A stretch of 64,000 nucleotides of DNA, from contig JH153544.1 in NCBI GenBank assembly GCA_000226015.1, forward strand, positions 62,531 to 126,530. Reading direction: 5' to 3'. This DNA comes from Mnemiopsis leidyi. Its lineage: Eukaryota; Ctenophora; Tentaculata; Lobata; Bolinopsidae. The notes below the pieces were generated by a model. The model was not told where the DNA came from. It made no database searches and saw only the letters and a program-made list of their open reading frames with translations. Of this stretch, positions 54,750 to 64,000 are shown in pieces; the first letter of the stretch is position 1, and the number at the start of each line of letters is the position of its first letter. Both the position numbers and the translations under genes were made by a program.

Positions 54750-57700
54750 TTAGTTTTTGACCTTCAAGAAAAGTAGACCTCTCCTAACTTGAGCTACAAT
54801 ATTCGCCATCATTTTCTTGATGGCTTCGTCACTGCCGTTAAACTCAGGTTTCTTCCAGTAACCACTGCACCCACTGAAAACAACAAACAACGTATCTGCT
54901 GGCAGAGCGCTGTAGATTCTTTGAATACTTTCGTCGATGTACTTAAGCGCCTCCGGCAGCTGTGGATTGTTAATCATGTCATGTATGGTGGTACAAGCAC
55001 GGTATATCGGCTCTAACTTGTACATGTGGTACCAATAGAACTCTGATTTAGAGGAAAGTCTGCGGATCAGAGTGTCAAGTCCCTCCGCGTCTGAAGTGGC
55101 AGGAAGAGCCTGCGCAATACCCCGACAATGCTGCTGGGCAACTATTGGTTTGTCAATAATCACACCCGTCTTACTCTGCTTTGTCAGGTATATTGACAGA
55201 GAGTTATCATTAGCAGGGGACACCATCCCAAACTTAGGACCCCGCTTTACTTTCAGTTTAACAAGTCTCATACATGTCATAGCATCCTCGCCGGGATCAT
55301 GCCCACTGGCTGAGTCCTGGATTTTAGCTTTCAGGAATTTCATCGCTAGAAATCTCAAACCGGGTTTGAAACTGCCGCCTTTCCCAGAGCTGAAGATTGT
55401 AGCTGTGTCAATAACCTTGTTGTGGTACAGTTTTAATGCCTTCAAGTCGTTCTCGAGAGAATGTCCTACAAAGATAGCTTGAGTGGGCAGAATGTTGTTT
55501 ATGTGTTTTACCACTTCGGCTAGAGTTGTTTTAACATCTTTCATAATCTCAGCAGTTATTCCACTGTACGCTGTGACGTAGTCAACGATGGGATTATCTG
55601 GTTTTATGTAAGTTTTGTAAATGCAGTTAAGAGATTCGTCAACGATAGCGATTTGAGTTACTTCTGAACCTTCTGCTGTTTTACACATTTCACAGTCTAT
55701 AGCATAGAGGGGGTATTCTTTAGCCTTCACCGTTATGTTTCCAGTAAATCTGAAATAGAACTTTGTCAATTAAGAAATTAAATTGAAATTAAGTTTCAGT
55801 GGAAAGATCCCTTACGTTTAGAAAACTAAAGTGCTGCAGAAAAGTCTCTGAATGTTCAATTCAGAGACTTAACTAATCTACAAAATTTAATATCCACTTA
55901 TCTACAAATACAAATCTTCAAAAATAAATCTACGATGTTCACTCCAAATGTAAAGTCAATGTATGACGAGTAAGTACAATTAAGTGAAATTAGTCTATTT
56001 CTGAAGGGAAACTACTAAACCTGCGCCAGCCAGGTTCCTTGTTGAGGGTATCTTCAGAAGGGTACTCATGAGCTAACATGTAGTCGGGAAGTAGGATGTA
56101 GTCTTGCACTGGAGGTAGCGTCTGTTCTTCCCTTTCATTTCCTGGGTATATTAGTAGAAGTTTGTGTACTACAGTCAAGTTTGACATGTTCCAGAGACAT
56201 GAAGGTTTACAGTCCTGGTGTAACCCATACTAATAATGAGTGTTTAACAATATTTTAAGTTTTATCAAAAGTTTCCTCAAAAGATTGCGATTTTTAGTCA
56301 TAAGCAACGTCAAAATCAGTACTTAAATTAGTTATAAGACTAAATGGTCATCCAGTGCTCCTCAAAAGCATGCTTTATTGACCAATCCCCACGATAGAAG
56401 TATTATTGAAAATTGTTTGTGAAAGTATGAAATTAAGTACGAGAAAGAAGACGCAGACTCACTAGAATTGTTCCTTTTCCTGGGCTCTTTCTCCAAAATT
56501 GCAGACCTGGTCACGAGCAGGTTATTACATTCTTCTTGACAAGAATGAACCATCTTAGTTTTAAAGGTGAGCTTTGAATTGACAGAATGAAATATTCACA
56601 TCATTACAAATAGGAGATTTCAAGTTCGAAGAGAGACGTTTAAAGAATAGAAAAAACAAAGGCATCTCACCCTGCAGGAGTAACATAAAGCTCACTCCCA
56701 GGATTCTGCATCTCGATTGGACCGCCAGGGAAGATGGTTGTGAAGTTTGGCATGTTTAAACTCATTGTTCTGAATAAACTACACATTAGCACAATAGTCT
56801 ACAAAGCCAGAACAAACAATTAAAGTATGATATTGGCATTCGTAAATCAGTAGCATAAGTTACGAAGTAAAGAAACCCATTTTGAATCATTCAGGTATAT
56901 TGCATGGAGTTCAATATTGGAATTTGAATTGGTTAAGCTCTTACTTGTAGACAAAAGGGTAGAGAGCTTCCAGCATTACAACACATACTTTGTGACCTGC
57001 ACCTCTATTACTTACCAAACACCATTCTGGACAACACTTGCTGCACCCTGTATTGACAATTGATCAGTTACTAAGAATATCTTCAAAATTTATTTTATTT
57101 TTTTTAAGCATTCTAAAGGGGCAAGGCGATGCTTCATCGCCAGGAGACAGATTAACGTCCGTACGGCGACGGTGAATTTTTGAATTTGAGAGCTCGTTAA
57201 GATAGCCGACAAAACGGGTTTAACTCCAAGGCACTCAACCCGTTTTCCGCACACACACAAAAACAGAAAAAGCCAAACCTCCTACAAATTGGAGGAAAAA
57301 TCAGTCCAGGACATAGCTGTGTCACAACGATAAATACTCTGGGACTTAGATTAACACAAACCTAGATAATGAAGGGCTAGAGTCTGAATATCTTTGGTCT
57401 TGATATCACCAAAGTTTTTAAGAATAGTGATATCACATGTCTCAAAGGGGTCTTCAGCCTGCAAGAGTTTGTGTTTTTAACTGTGACCAGCCACATCTAT
57501 GTTGCGAGTCCTCTTGGAAAGGAGTTCAGTTGTGTAAGTTGTAAAATTGTAAATTGTAAACAAGTGATTAATAACAATTTAGCACTAAAATTTTTACCTC
57601 ATTTAGTTTCGGTATGAAAATCAGTAAGGGACACGGTTGGTCTAACATGCCTGTCAAGCCAAAATTTGGAAAATTTACTTTTTGTTATATTTTTGGTATA

Positions 57701-58288
57701 TTGTCAGATTAAAAATACAAATGTGGTTATGGATGCAAGTTGCCTCAAGGCTCCAAAAACACTACAAGCAATATTGGCAGCCTAGGATTAAAACAAACCA
57801 TCTCATCACTTTTCTTTGGTTTGAGTGCTCCTCGACCAATGTCTCCTTTTGAGAGTCCCTTCTTTTTTCTTTTATTCTTCCTAGACATCTTCTCAGATTT
57901 TTCTATCCTGAAGAAAGAATGAAGCATTCTTTGGAAGGAATTTGAACGTTTTAGTAACCAGAATGTTGTACTAACGATTAGATACAGTCAATCAATGTCA
58001 AGAAAAATAGTCAAATATTAAAAAAGGCATGTCCCTGGTCGCACGATATTGGTATAAATAAAACAAATAAAAAGAAAACAGTTTAATGTACTAATGGAAA
58101 TTATTAGAAAGCAAATTGCCACACATTTAGGCATAGTACTAAGACAATATAATCCAAATCAATTATACTCACTCGTTAACAACAGATGTGTCTACGTGAT
58201 TTATGGTTTCAGTGCTATTGCCACTGAAGGAATTAGTTTCAGAATGATCTTCTTTGGTAATTTCCTTCAACTTCCTTTTCTTTTTCAT
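54750..58288 (-). CDS. REXO5: REXO5/Rex1-type 3'-5' RNA exonuclease, eight exons
   Basis: Exons: 58173-58288, 57799-57907, 57362-57458, 56945-57047, 56696-56769, 56463-56534, 56021-56168, 54750-55749. Phases agree and give 572 residues. The start MKKKRKLK is a likely nuclear signal. A region with LGCSKCCPEWC and VCVVMLEALYPFVY matches the pre-exonuclease part of REXO5. The DEDDh exonuclease domain is at about 252-405, with D258 and E260 (YAIDCEM), D341 (VGHSLENDLKAL), H390 and D395 (GHDPGEDA). The C-terminal 150 residues are helical, and the RNA-recognition motifs of human REXO5 (774 aa) are not evident. The family trims snoRNA, 5S and 28S rRNA 3' ends in the nucleus. The donor of exon 5 (56696) was chosen over a nearby GTGAGA because only it keeps frame. 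Exon 4 has an internal GTAAGT that is read through. Confidence 0.88.
57048..57361 (-). other. Third intron of the REXO5-like gene
   Basis: This intron is slightly richer in G and C than its neighbours. It has short inverted matches (AACGGGTTTAA with TCAACCCGTTTT; CCTCC with GGAGG). No exon is seen. A small repeat insertion is possible. Confidence 0.3.
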
Positions 58289-58349
58289 ACTTTAAGAACA
58301 TTCAATTGGTCAGTTTTTTAAATACAATAATAAGTTGATTATTTACAGA

Positions 58350-58545
58350 GAACGGTATTCGTGGGGAGGTGTCTCAGATTTCTAACCCCCGTAATGCTTC
58401 TACCTTTGTTTTAGGAGGTCAATCTGTGTCCATTGGACCATTTGAGAGTATTCCACTGCCCACAACTAAGGCAGAGCCAATAAATTTTGAGAAATAAGGT
58501 GTTTTATCATTGAAAATTTGAGACTCTTCCCCACGAATACCGTTC
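58350..58545. mobile_element. Small TIR DNA element (MITE)
   Basis: A 196-bp segment whose ends, GAACGGTATTCGTGGGGAGG and CCCCACGAATACCGTTC, are inverted repeats of about 26 bp with two mismatches. No coding capacity and no clear target duplication. It lies 62 bp upstream of the REXO5-like ATG, within its likely promoter or 5' UTR. Superfamily not assigned. Confidence 0.75.
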
Positions 58546-59519
58546 CTAATAGAGGCAGTTTTGGTATATATATGACATAGAAAGACATTTTAAGTGTGAC
58601 ATCTGAATGCAACTTAAATAGGTGATTTACAGTACCTTATTTGCCTTAAACTGCACACACTGACTTTATCAATTTCAGGTGAAATCTCAACTTATTTACT
58701 CATCTATCTATTTTTCCAGACAATATAAAAGGCATTATTGAAAAATTCAAAGCTGTTACACCTAACAACAAAAGCCACACTCAGCTTACATTTGATTTAA
58801 GCTCAAAGTTCGAATACTAGTGCTCTTTACTATCACTTTTAACAGAGAATGGGGACTTACTTTACAACAGATCTGTCAGTCTGCCAAAATGTCCATGTAT
58901 GCAACCCTGGTGGACTGTCTACAAGTTTTGAGGTTACAGATTGGATTGGTTACAGAATCTGGACTCAGCAGATTTCAGCACTATGGGACAGTGTCAGATG
59001 TGGTTTGACAAGAGGAGAGGTTTTAAAATCAGGGGAGATAAGCTGGGATAAGCGCAGATGATGGTGGACCAGGAAACAACACAGATGTGTTGACGATGTA
59101 GATAGCATCGCCTAGAGTCAGCTTCTTCAGAGGCCTTTAGATGGACCAGGTTCTCCTAATAACGTAATATTTATCTCGCCAAAGAGAGTGGACCCTCGCC
59201 TCTTGACTTTTGGCAGAGAAACCATAAATTCCATCCCAACATAAGTAAACTTGTTTGAGTTTACCTCTGCCCATCGCCATCTTCTTGGCCAGTGAACGTG
59301 CGTTCAAGGTGGCGAAAATGAGAACAAAGTGCAGCTCAAACTACACAAAATGTGGATGAAATACTATTTAGAAATACTATTTAGATCACATCTCTTGTAA
59401 GCTTTACCAAATTCCACAGTGTTATGAATGACAATCACTGAATAAGAAATAAAGAAGTATTTCTGGCAATATCTACAATATCAAACAGTGTTTACCCGAG
59501 TCACTGTACAAATAGATAT

Positions 59520-59990
59520 ACCATTCTCTCTTTAAATCGCATTTAGGTTATGCTATTTCTGTTTGGGGTGGCATCTCAAGCAACCAAATAAAATCCCTTT
59601 TCGTTAATCAGAAAAACTGTGCCAGAATCTCTTTTGGAGACTCAGAACTTGTGATGGGGTAAGACCAATTAATAAGCAAAAATAAGGCTCCGAATTCTGT
59701 GAAAGAGAGTCCACTAAGCCCTTTTCCACTAAACATGAATTAGTTGCCGTTGAAAATCTCTATATCATATGCCATATAGACACCGCTGCATAGGAAAATA
59801 ACTAAGCCATCACCTCGCTTCATCCACCCAAGACCAATCATTCCATATCAGAAGCTTAGGACCTAACTCTAAGTTAACTTAAGGGTTCGAACCATCCTTG
59901 TTTGCCTGCACTCGGTCTTTGCCAGGTGGGTTAATGGGGTAAGTACCCGCTCATCGAGGTCAAAAATGATTTATCCTGATCCTGAAATCT
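59520..59990 (+). mobile_element. CR1-like LINE remnant (3' end of ORF2)
   Basis: Translated pieces match the C-terminal part of a non-LTR reverse transcriptase. The first is SHLGYAISVWGGISSNQIK followed by SLFVNQKNCARISFGD (about 59541-59640). In another frame come GSEFCERESTKPF and STKHELVAVENLYI (about 59690-59775). Then comes KPSPRFIHPRPIIPYQ (about 59800-59860). These are typical of the segment after the catalytic domain in CR1/Jockey-like LINEs. Stops and frame changes show it is dead, and the 5' part is missing, as expected from incomplete reverse transcription. The tail holds GGGTTCGAACC, resembling a tRNA B box, but no tRNA fold. Confidence 0.75.
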
Positions 59991-60096
59991 GAATGTAACT
60001 TTTCCACAATTTCCATTTTACGTACAGGTCTTGGTGTACACAGAAACTTTCTAAGCCAACATATCCCTGTGGTTCGCGCCTGTAGTTCGCACCTAA

Positions 60097-60748
60097 CTTG
60101 TCGCGGTGATACCCGACTCACGCAGCTAAAGCTGAACGTTAGACGGATATAAATATGTCGTCAACAAACACGTTAACGGGCGATGCGCGTTTAGAAATGC
60201 GTAAGAGCGCGTGATGGCCGCGACAGTAGGTTATCAACCTACAACAAGCACGCCATGATATTCATCAGATCATGATCGCTGCAACTTCTCGTTAACCTAA
60301 CACAATAAGAATCATCCAGTTATTGAGTTGTATGAGCTTAAATTTTATTCAATTGTCAATGTTTGTGTTCAGTGTTCATTGCTCGCGGCCACGCGAGACA
60401 ATGTGTTCATACATCGGCAATGGATGTTGCACCGCGCGTGCGTTTTTAGCCATATTTTACCGGGCGTTGCGCGGTTCTCTCTACGTTTCCTTCCGTTCGG
60501 TCCCCAAAGCAACAATTAGCTTGAGGTCCCCTTGACTCAACGGGCGATGCGCGTCTAGAATTTCTCCGAAATTTCTCCGAAATTCATAAAATCGCCAGGC
60601 CAGAAATGCGTGACAGCGCGTGATGGCCGCGACAGTAGGTTATCAACCTACAACCCTTGACGAGATTATATCCGTCTAACGAGATTATATCCGTCTAACG
60701 TTCTAACGTTCAGCTTTAGCTGCGTGAGTCGGGTATCACCGCGACAAG
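60097..60748. mobile_element. GC-rich inverted-repeat element (outer)
   Basis: Ends of about 55 bp are inverted copies. The left begins CTTGTCGCGGTGATACCC and contains ACTCACGCAGCTAAAGC; the right is its complement, ending at 60748. Inside the right arm a 19-bp unit (ATTATATCCGTCTAACGAG) is duplicated. The block is far richer in CpG than the surrounding DNA. No protein is encoded. It overlaps the 60542-60874 inverted repeat, so at least two events are involved. Confidence 0.7.
60178..60245 (+). repeat. Copy of the GGGCGATGCGCGT repeat
   Basis: This segment (GGGCGATGCGCGTTTAGAA ... GTTATCAACCTACAAC) is a shorter direct copy of 60542-60654 lacking an internal piece of about 45 bp. The complement occurs again at 60780-60874. 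Confidence 0.8.
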
Positions 60749-60874
60749 AGGTCCCCAGGCAAGCCATATTTGTTCATAGTTGATAACCTAATGTCGTGGC
60801 CATCACGCGCGGCGCGCTCTCGCCCATTTCTGGCCTGGCCTGAACTTCGAAGAAATTCTAGACGCGCATCGCCC
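60542..60874. mobile_element. GC-rich TIR element (inner, overlapping)
   Basis: The left end GGGCGATGCGCGTCTAGAA and right end TTCTAGACGCGCATCGCCC are perfect complements over 19 bp. Weaker complementarity continues through GGCCAG and the GCGCGTGATGGCC segment. The right arm of the outer element lies between its two halves. No clear target duplication. Confidence 0.7.
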
Positions 60875-61203
60875 ATTAATATATTTGTTTAACTTTATCT
60901 AACCCTCATTCGAAGCGAATGGGAATAAAATGACAAGAGGGTGCGCGCTGTCGTAAAATAGCTATATACGCACGCGTTAGCGGACATACGTCGACCCACA
61001 TTTTTTTACCAACTTACTGTTTGAGTGTGAGAATGAGATATATTTTTGATTTGAAATATAAAATGCTGTAAATAGAAATTTGTTGTTTTCTTGAAAAAAT
61101 TTGAAATTTTTTCATGAGTTTTTTGGTCAACGTTTTTGGCGTTCAATAAAACGATTGGTAAACAATATAAAAGTCATTTTGAATAATTTTAAGGTCGGTG
61201 ATT

Positions 61204-63009
61204 TTAGAGAGTACAAGCACTGGAACAAGAGTTTCCGGACACACCATCACAATCACTGTGTTCAGTGCATGTCTTGTAGTCACCTAGTTTGAATGTTATC
61301 AATGATTTCAATAATTCGTTGTCTGACTTTGTATGCCTCCCACTTAAAGTACAATTAATAAGTTTATTATCACAAAATTTAAGTTGATCTACAAGCTTTG
61401 TCTCTTCAAAAAATTAATTAACATAGCTTACCACCCTCATCAGCTTCTAAGTAGCACCATTCCTTGCATGTAGTACAGCAGCCTGGAATATACAGGTAAA
61501 GGAATTGTATGAACAGATTTTTTTTATGGAGTTTATGAAATCTTATTGTGCTCATAGCTGTGAGGTAGCAGCAAATCTGAAGTTAATCACATGATCAACC
61601 TTCTCATGAAGTGCTATGTAAGTTTAAAGAATTTCACGAACAGCGTACGAAATAAGGTCCAGACTTACCACTGGGATAGATGTCAGTTGTTGCACACCAC
61701 CCCATGCACTGAGAAGCACAGAAACCTTTATGGCATCCGTATGAGCACCCAAACAGTCCCTTTTCATACTTTCCGTCACATTTCTCTGGTGAGTAACACT
61801 TCCATTGCCCCCATACACACACAGCGTCTGTGATAAGACATTTTGTAATTGTCTGGATGATTCAAAAAGTTAAATCTAAGTGATTGTGGCATTAGGCTCT
61901 ATCTTTTGTCTGTGGGCACTCACATTGCCTACCTGTTTTGACAAGGAGGCTATGTCCACCTTGTAGCTAATGTCTCATGGAGCTCCTCCGGATTGCAGGC
62001 ATTGACCACACCCGGCTGGGCTGGGGGTTCGCCAGGTTGGTACTTCTGAACAACATATCGTGGTTATGGCCATGGTGTATTGGTGTTGTCCCGAAGGACA
62101 TCTACCATAGGGATCCGTCATCGGAGGACTCCTAGAACCCATTTGGAGTCAGGTGTCGAGACACCTTTCCGGAATAGTGATAGTGAATTCTACCAGGAAC
62201 TACCCCCGCATTTTGCTTGCGGTGATCCCCCAGGTGATCCTCGAGGTTGAGGCTTGTGATTGAAAAATACTTGTTTTTTTCTAAAAATGTGTGTGTGTGT
62301 GAGGGGATCGAGTGTGGTGCTGGTATTACTTGATCTGGTATGGTTGACTGAAGTTATGTATTAGGTTTGATGTACCTTGTTGGGAGGTGTTTGTTTTGCT
62401 GCAGGTGTCTTGCAGACAGTGCACTTTCATATGAAGCTGATAGGGGACGTCATTCTATGGTTGTATTTGGTATGTGGCGTTTTTGAAAAGGCACATTTCT
62501 GAGTTAGCTTTTTCCAGTTCCCCTTGGCTGGCTTTGTTTGATGTTCCACTGTCCACTCATCAGATGAGCGCTAGAAGACGACTTGTGGTGGTTGATGGAG
62601 TGTTGACCCCAACTCCACGGCAAGGGGACCCCTCAAAACAAGGGGCTGGCACAAGGTTCCATAAAAAACTCTCCCTCTCCCTAATTTAAAACCCAGGTTG
62701 TTCGGTGAACCTCAAATTTAAAGATTATTAAGTTGCAGAACAAGGGTTGTGTGTTGTAAAACTTTTATTTTAAGTTATCAAATCATTCTCAAAGTGCAAA
62801 ATTGATGGTTTGATAGAAACCCTGTTGTTTAGCATCTTTTTCTTATTGAAACTCATTTTATTCCATCATTGCTTTTGATTATTAGATTAGATGTTGCCAA
62901 ACTATGTAAGTTCTAAGATTTATTCAAGTTTGTTTTATTCATTCATTCTATTTTGATTACCTGAAAAGCAGACCAGACAGGCTAGTAGAAGCAAAACAAT
63001 TTTAAACAT
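61204..63009 (-). CDS. Secreted cysteine-rich protein, four exons, 112 aa
   Basis: Exons: 62961-63009, 61669-61827, 61432-61482, 61204-61283. Every junction is GT-AG in phase 1, giving 112 residues. Exon 1 encodes a signal peptide, MFKIVLLLLACLVCFS, split exactly before the mature part. The mature chain has 16 cysteines in about 96 residues, mostly as CxxxC, CxxC and CC: CVWGQWKC, FGCSYGCHKGFCASQC, SGCCTTCKEWC, and a tail TCTEHSDC ... SCSSACTL before the stop. An even cysteine count and short spacing imply a disulfide-knotted secreted protein. I recognise no family; secreted defence, matrix or mucus peptides are all possible. A strong acceptor-like AAACAG sits one base before the ATG. Confidence 0.8.
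61828..62284. other. Intron segment richer in G+C, possible repeat copy
   Basis: Within the first intron of the cysteine-rich gene, about 61940-62250 is visibly richer in G and C than its surroundings. A minus-strand frame (RSPPMTDPYGRCPSGQHQY and onward, to a stop) lies in it. It looks like part of a dispersed repeat, but I could not identify ends or family. Confidence 0.3.
62285..62960 (-). other. Rest of first intron of the cysteine-rich gene
   Basis: It contains a short TG run (62288-62300) and AT-rich sequence. A plus-strand frame near 62474-62689 has no supporting context. Nothing else is seen. Confidence 0.4.
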
Positions 63010-63695
63010 ACTGTTTCTAAAACAATCGAGAAATGGAATAGATTCTATACATCATAGTTTTTATATGCTGAGTTTATGGCCAATATGGAGTATTGACCTT
63101 CTAACGCAATTAATAATTGAATCAAAACAGGTGTTTAATTATGCTAAGATGATCAGAAAATATAAAGTCAATTAAGAATTCAATTTTCCATTATGTTTTA
63201 GTCTGCTATTTTGTATGTCAGAAATAATTCGACTTTCATCAAATTCTGGGCAAGGTCAGAAAATATCTAAAATATCTAGAAAGTTTCAATAATGAAAAAC
63301 GAATCAAGTTGAATAACCTTTCCAGTAAGAAAATAGAAATAGAAACGGACACCTTTGCTTTCTCTGATCTGAAATTTCATCAGGATTTTTTTGTAATTTT
63401 TATGAGAAAAAGGACTGCTAGTGTAGTTATTTACATCTTTTAACAAGGAATCATAGTGTTATAACTGAAATATTTCAATCAATATTACATTGATCATGTT
63501 CACTCAAATTATTTGATTAGTAGTAGTTGTTAAAAGTATTAAAACTGGGGGGGGGGGAAAGTTTTAACACTATGTTGTTACCATAAACATATCTTATATT
63601 TATCCAGACTAGTGCCCGTGTATGGGCATTAAAGCCTTGAAGTATTATTGCTAAGTTGAATTAGCTATCTTTTTAGCTCTCACCTTTAATCATTT
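63010..63695. other. Upstream region of the cysteine-rich gene
   Basis: AT-rich, with a run of ten G (63547-63556). It should contain the promoter of the minus-strand gene, but no convincing TATA or initiator can be singled out. Confidence 0.35.
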
Positions 63696-63821
63696 TCACA
63701 TTCTCAGGATGTCAAAAAAGCAACCAGAGCAATGATACAGCTCTTTACTGTCAGTATAACCTTGTAAAAGCTCAACCCCTTCTGCATCAGAAAATGAGTC
63801 ATCACATGAGATCGGGTCCGC
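63696..63821 (-). CDS. Candidate terminal exon of another minus-strand gene
   Basis: After the acceptor ACCTGATCAG, 42 phase-0 codons end in a TGA. They read ADPISCDDSFSDAEGVELL, then QGYTDSKELYHCSGCFFDIL and RM. The composition is acidic and protein-like with a CxxC pair. The opposite strand also has an open reading bounded by splice-like signals (CTCAG and CAG/GTTTGT), so strand choice is not secure. No family recognised; partner exons would lie beyond the right edge. Confidence 0.35.
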   Translation of the reverse strand, partial: ADPISCDDSFSDAEGVELLQGYTDSKELYHCSGCFFDILRM

Positions 63822-64000
63822 CTGATCAGGTTTGTGTTTTCTAAGGTTATCCTGAACTTGTATTTCATTGATAAGCAGATCATGTTAGACAGTTTCTTTT
63901 GGTATGAAGTATTTGATTATTGCCATCAGTCTGAATAAGTTAATAAGTTAGTATGTTAATCTCAGTAATCTTAAGAGACAATCTAATGGTATTTAATCTA

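Noticed and set aside
55072-55482. 136-codon plus-strand frame
   Set aside because: Shadow of the REXO5-like last exon.
59090-59340. Minus-strand frame with FATLNARSLAKK resembling a LINE endonuclease start
   Set aside because: Only the few residues around NARS fit; the following sequence lacks the expected endonuclease motifs.
59880-59900. tRNA gene suggested by GGGTTCGAACC
   Set aside because: No A box or cloverleaf can be drawn around it; it lies in the LINE tail.

Overview
The window is animal nuclear DNA. It is AT-rich, its genes are split by short GT-AG introns, and four of them are recognisable orthologues of conserved animal genes: RHOT (Miro), HACE1, NSA2 and REXO5. Small DNA transposons, CR1-like LINE debris, many minisatellites and one assembly gap (18321-18446) fill much of the rest. 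Nothing points to a vertebrate. An invertebrate or early-branching metazoan, perhaps a cnidarian, fits best, but that is inference from gene structure and LINE flavour only.

Layout. 1-19 kb is mostly non-coding, with minisatellites and a few candidate exons of an unresolved plus-strand gene (8.8, 10.5 and 16.8 kb). 19.1-38.7 kb holds a long plus-strand gene, reconstructed here from nine exons whose phases all agree. It encodes about 676 residues, with an N-terminal four-pair Cys zinc finger (FYVE-like), a Ser/Pro/Lys-rich middle and a C-terminal coiled coil. Its 14.5-kb intron carries up to three small ATG exons in matching phase, a hAT-like MITE, a second TIR element with internal telomere-type repeats, and minisatellites. 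38.7-43.5 kb is non-coding with hairpins. 43.6-44.1 kb is a small single-pass membrane protein ORF.

44.7-58.3 kb is a compact minus-strand cluster in head-to-tail order: REXO5-like exonuclease (8 exons, 572 aa), NSA2 (1 exon, 260 aa), HACE1 (1 exon, 950 aa) and Miro (14 exons, 618 aa). Spacers between coding parts are 0.5-0.8 kb. NSA2 and REXO5 act in ribosome/RNA maturation. HACE1 is a ubiquitin ligase acting on Rac-type GTPases, and Miro is the outer-mitochondrial-membrane Rho-like GTPase.

58.3-61 kb is transposon-rich: a TIR element, LINE 3' debris and a GC-rich block of nested inverted repeats. 61.2-63.0 kb holds a four-exon minus-strand gene for a secreted 112-residue protein with 16 cysteines after the signal peptide. 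I recognise no family for it, and it is the best candidate here for an undescribed gene. The window ends with a possible terminal exon of another minus-strand gene.

All exon models were built by hand from splice signals, phase and protein similarity known to me. No database search or transcript was available.
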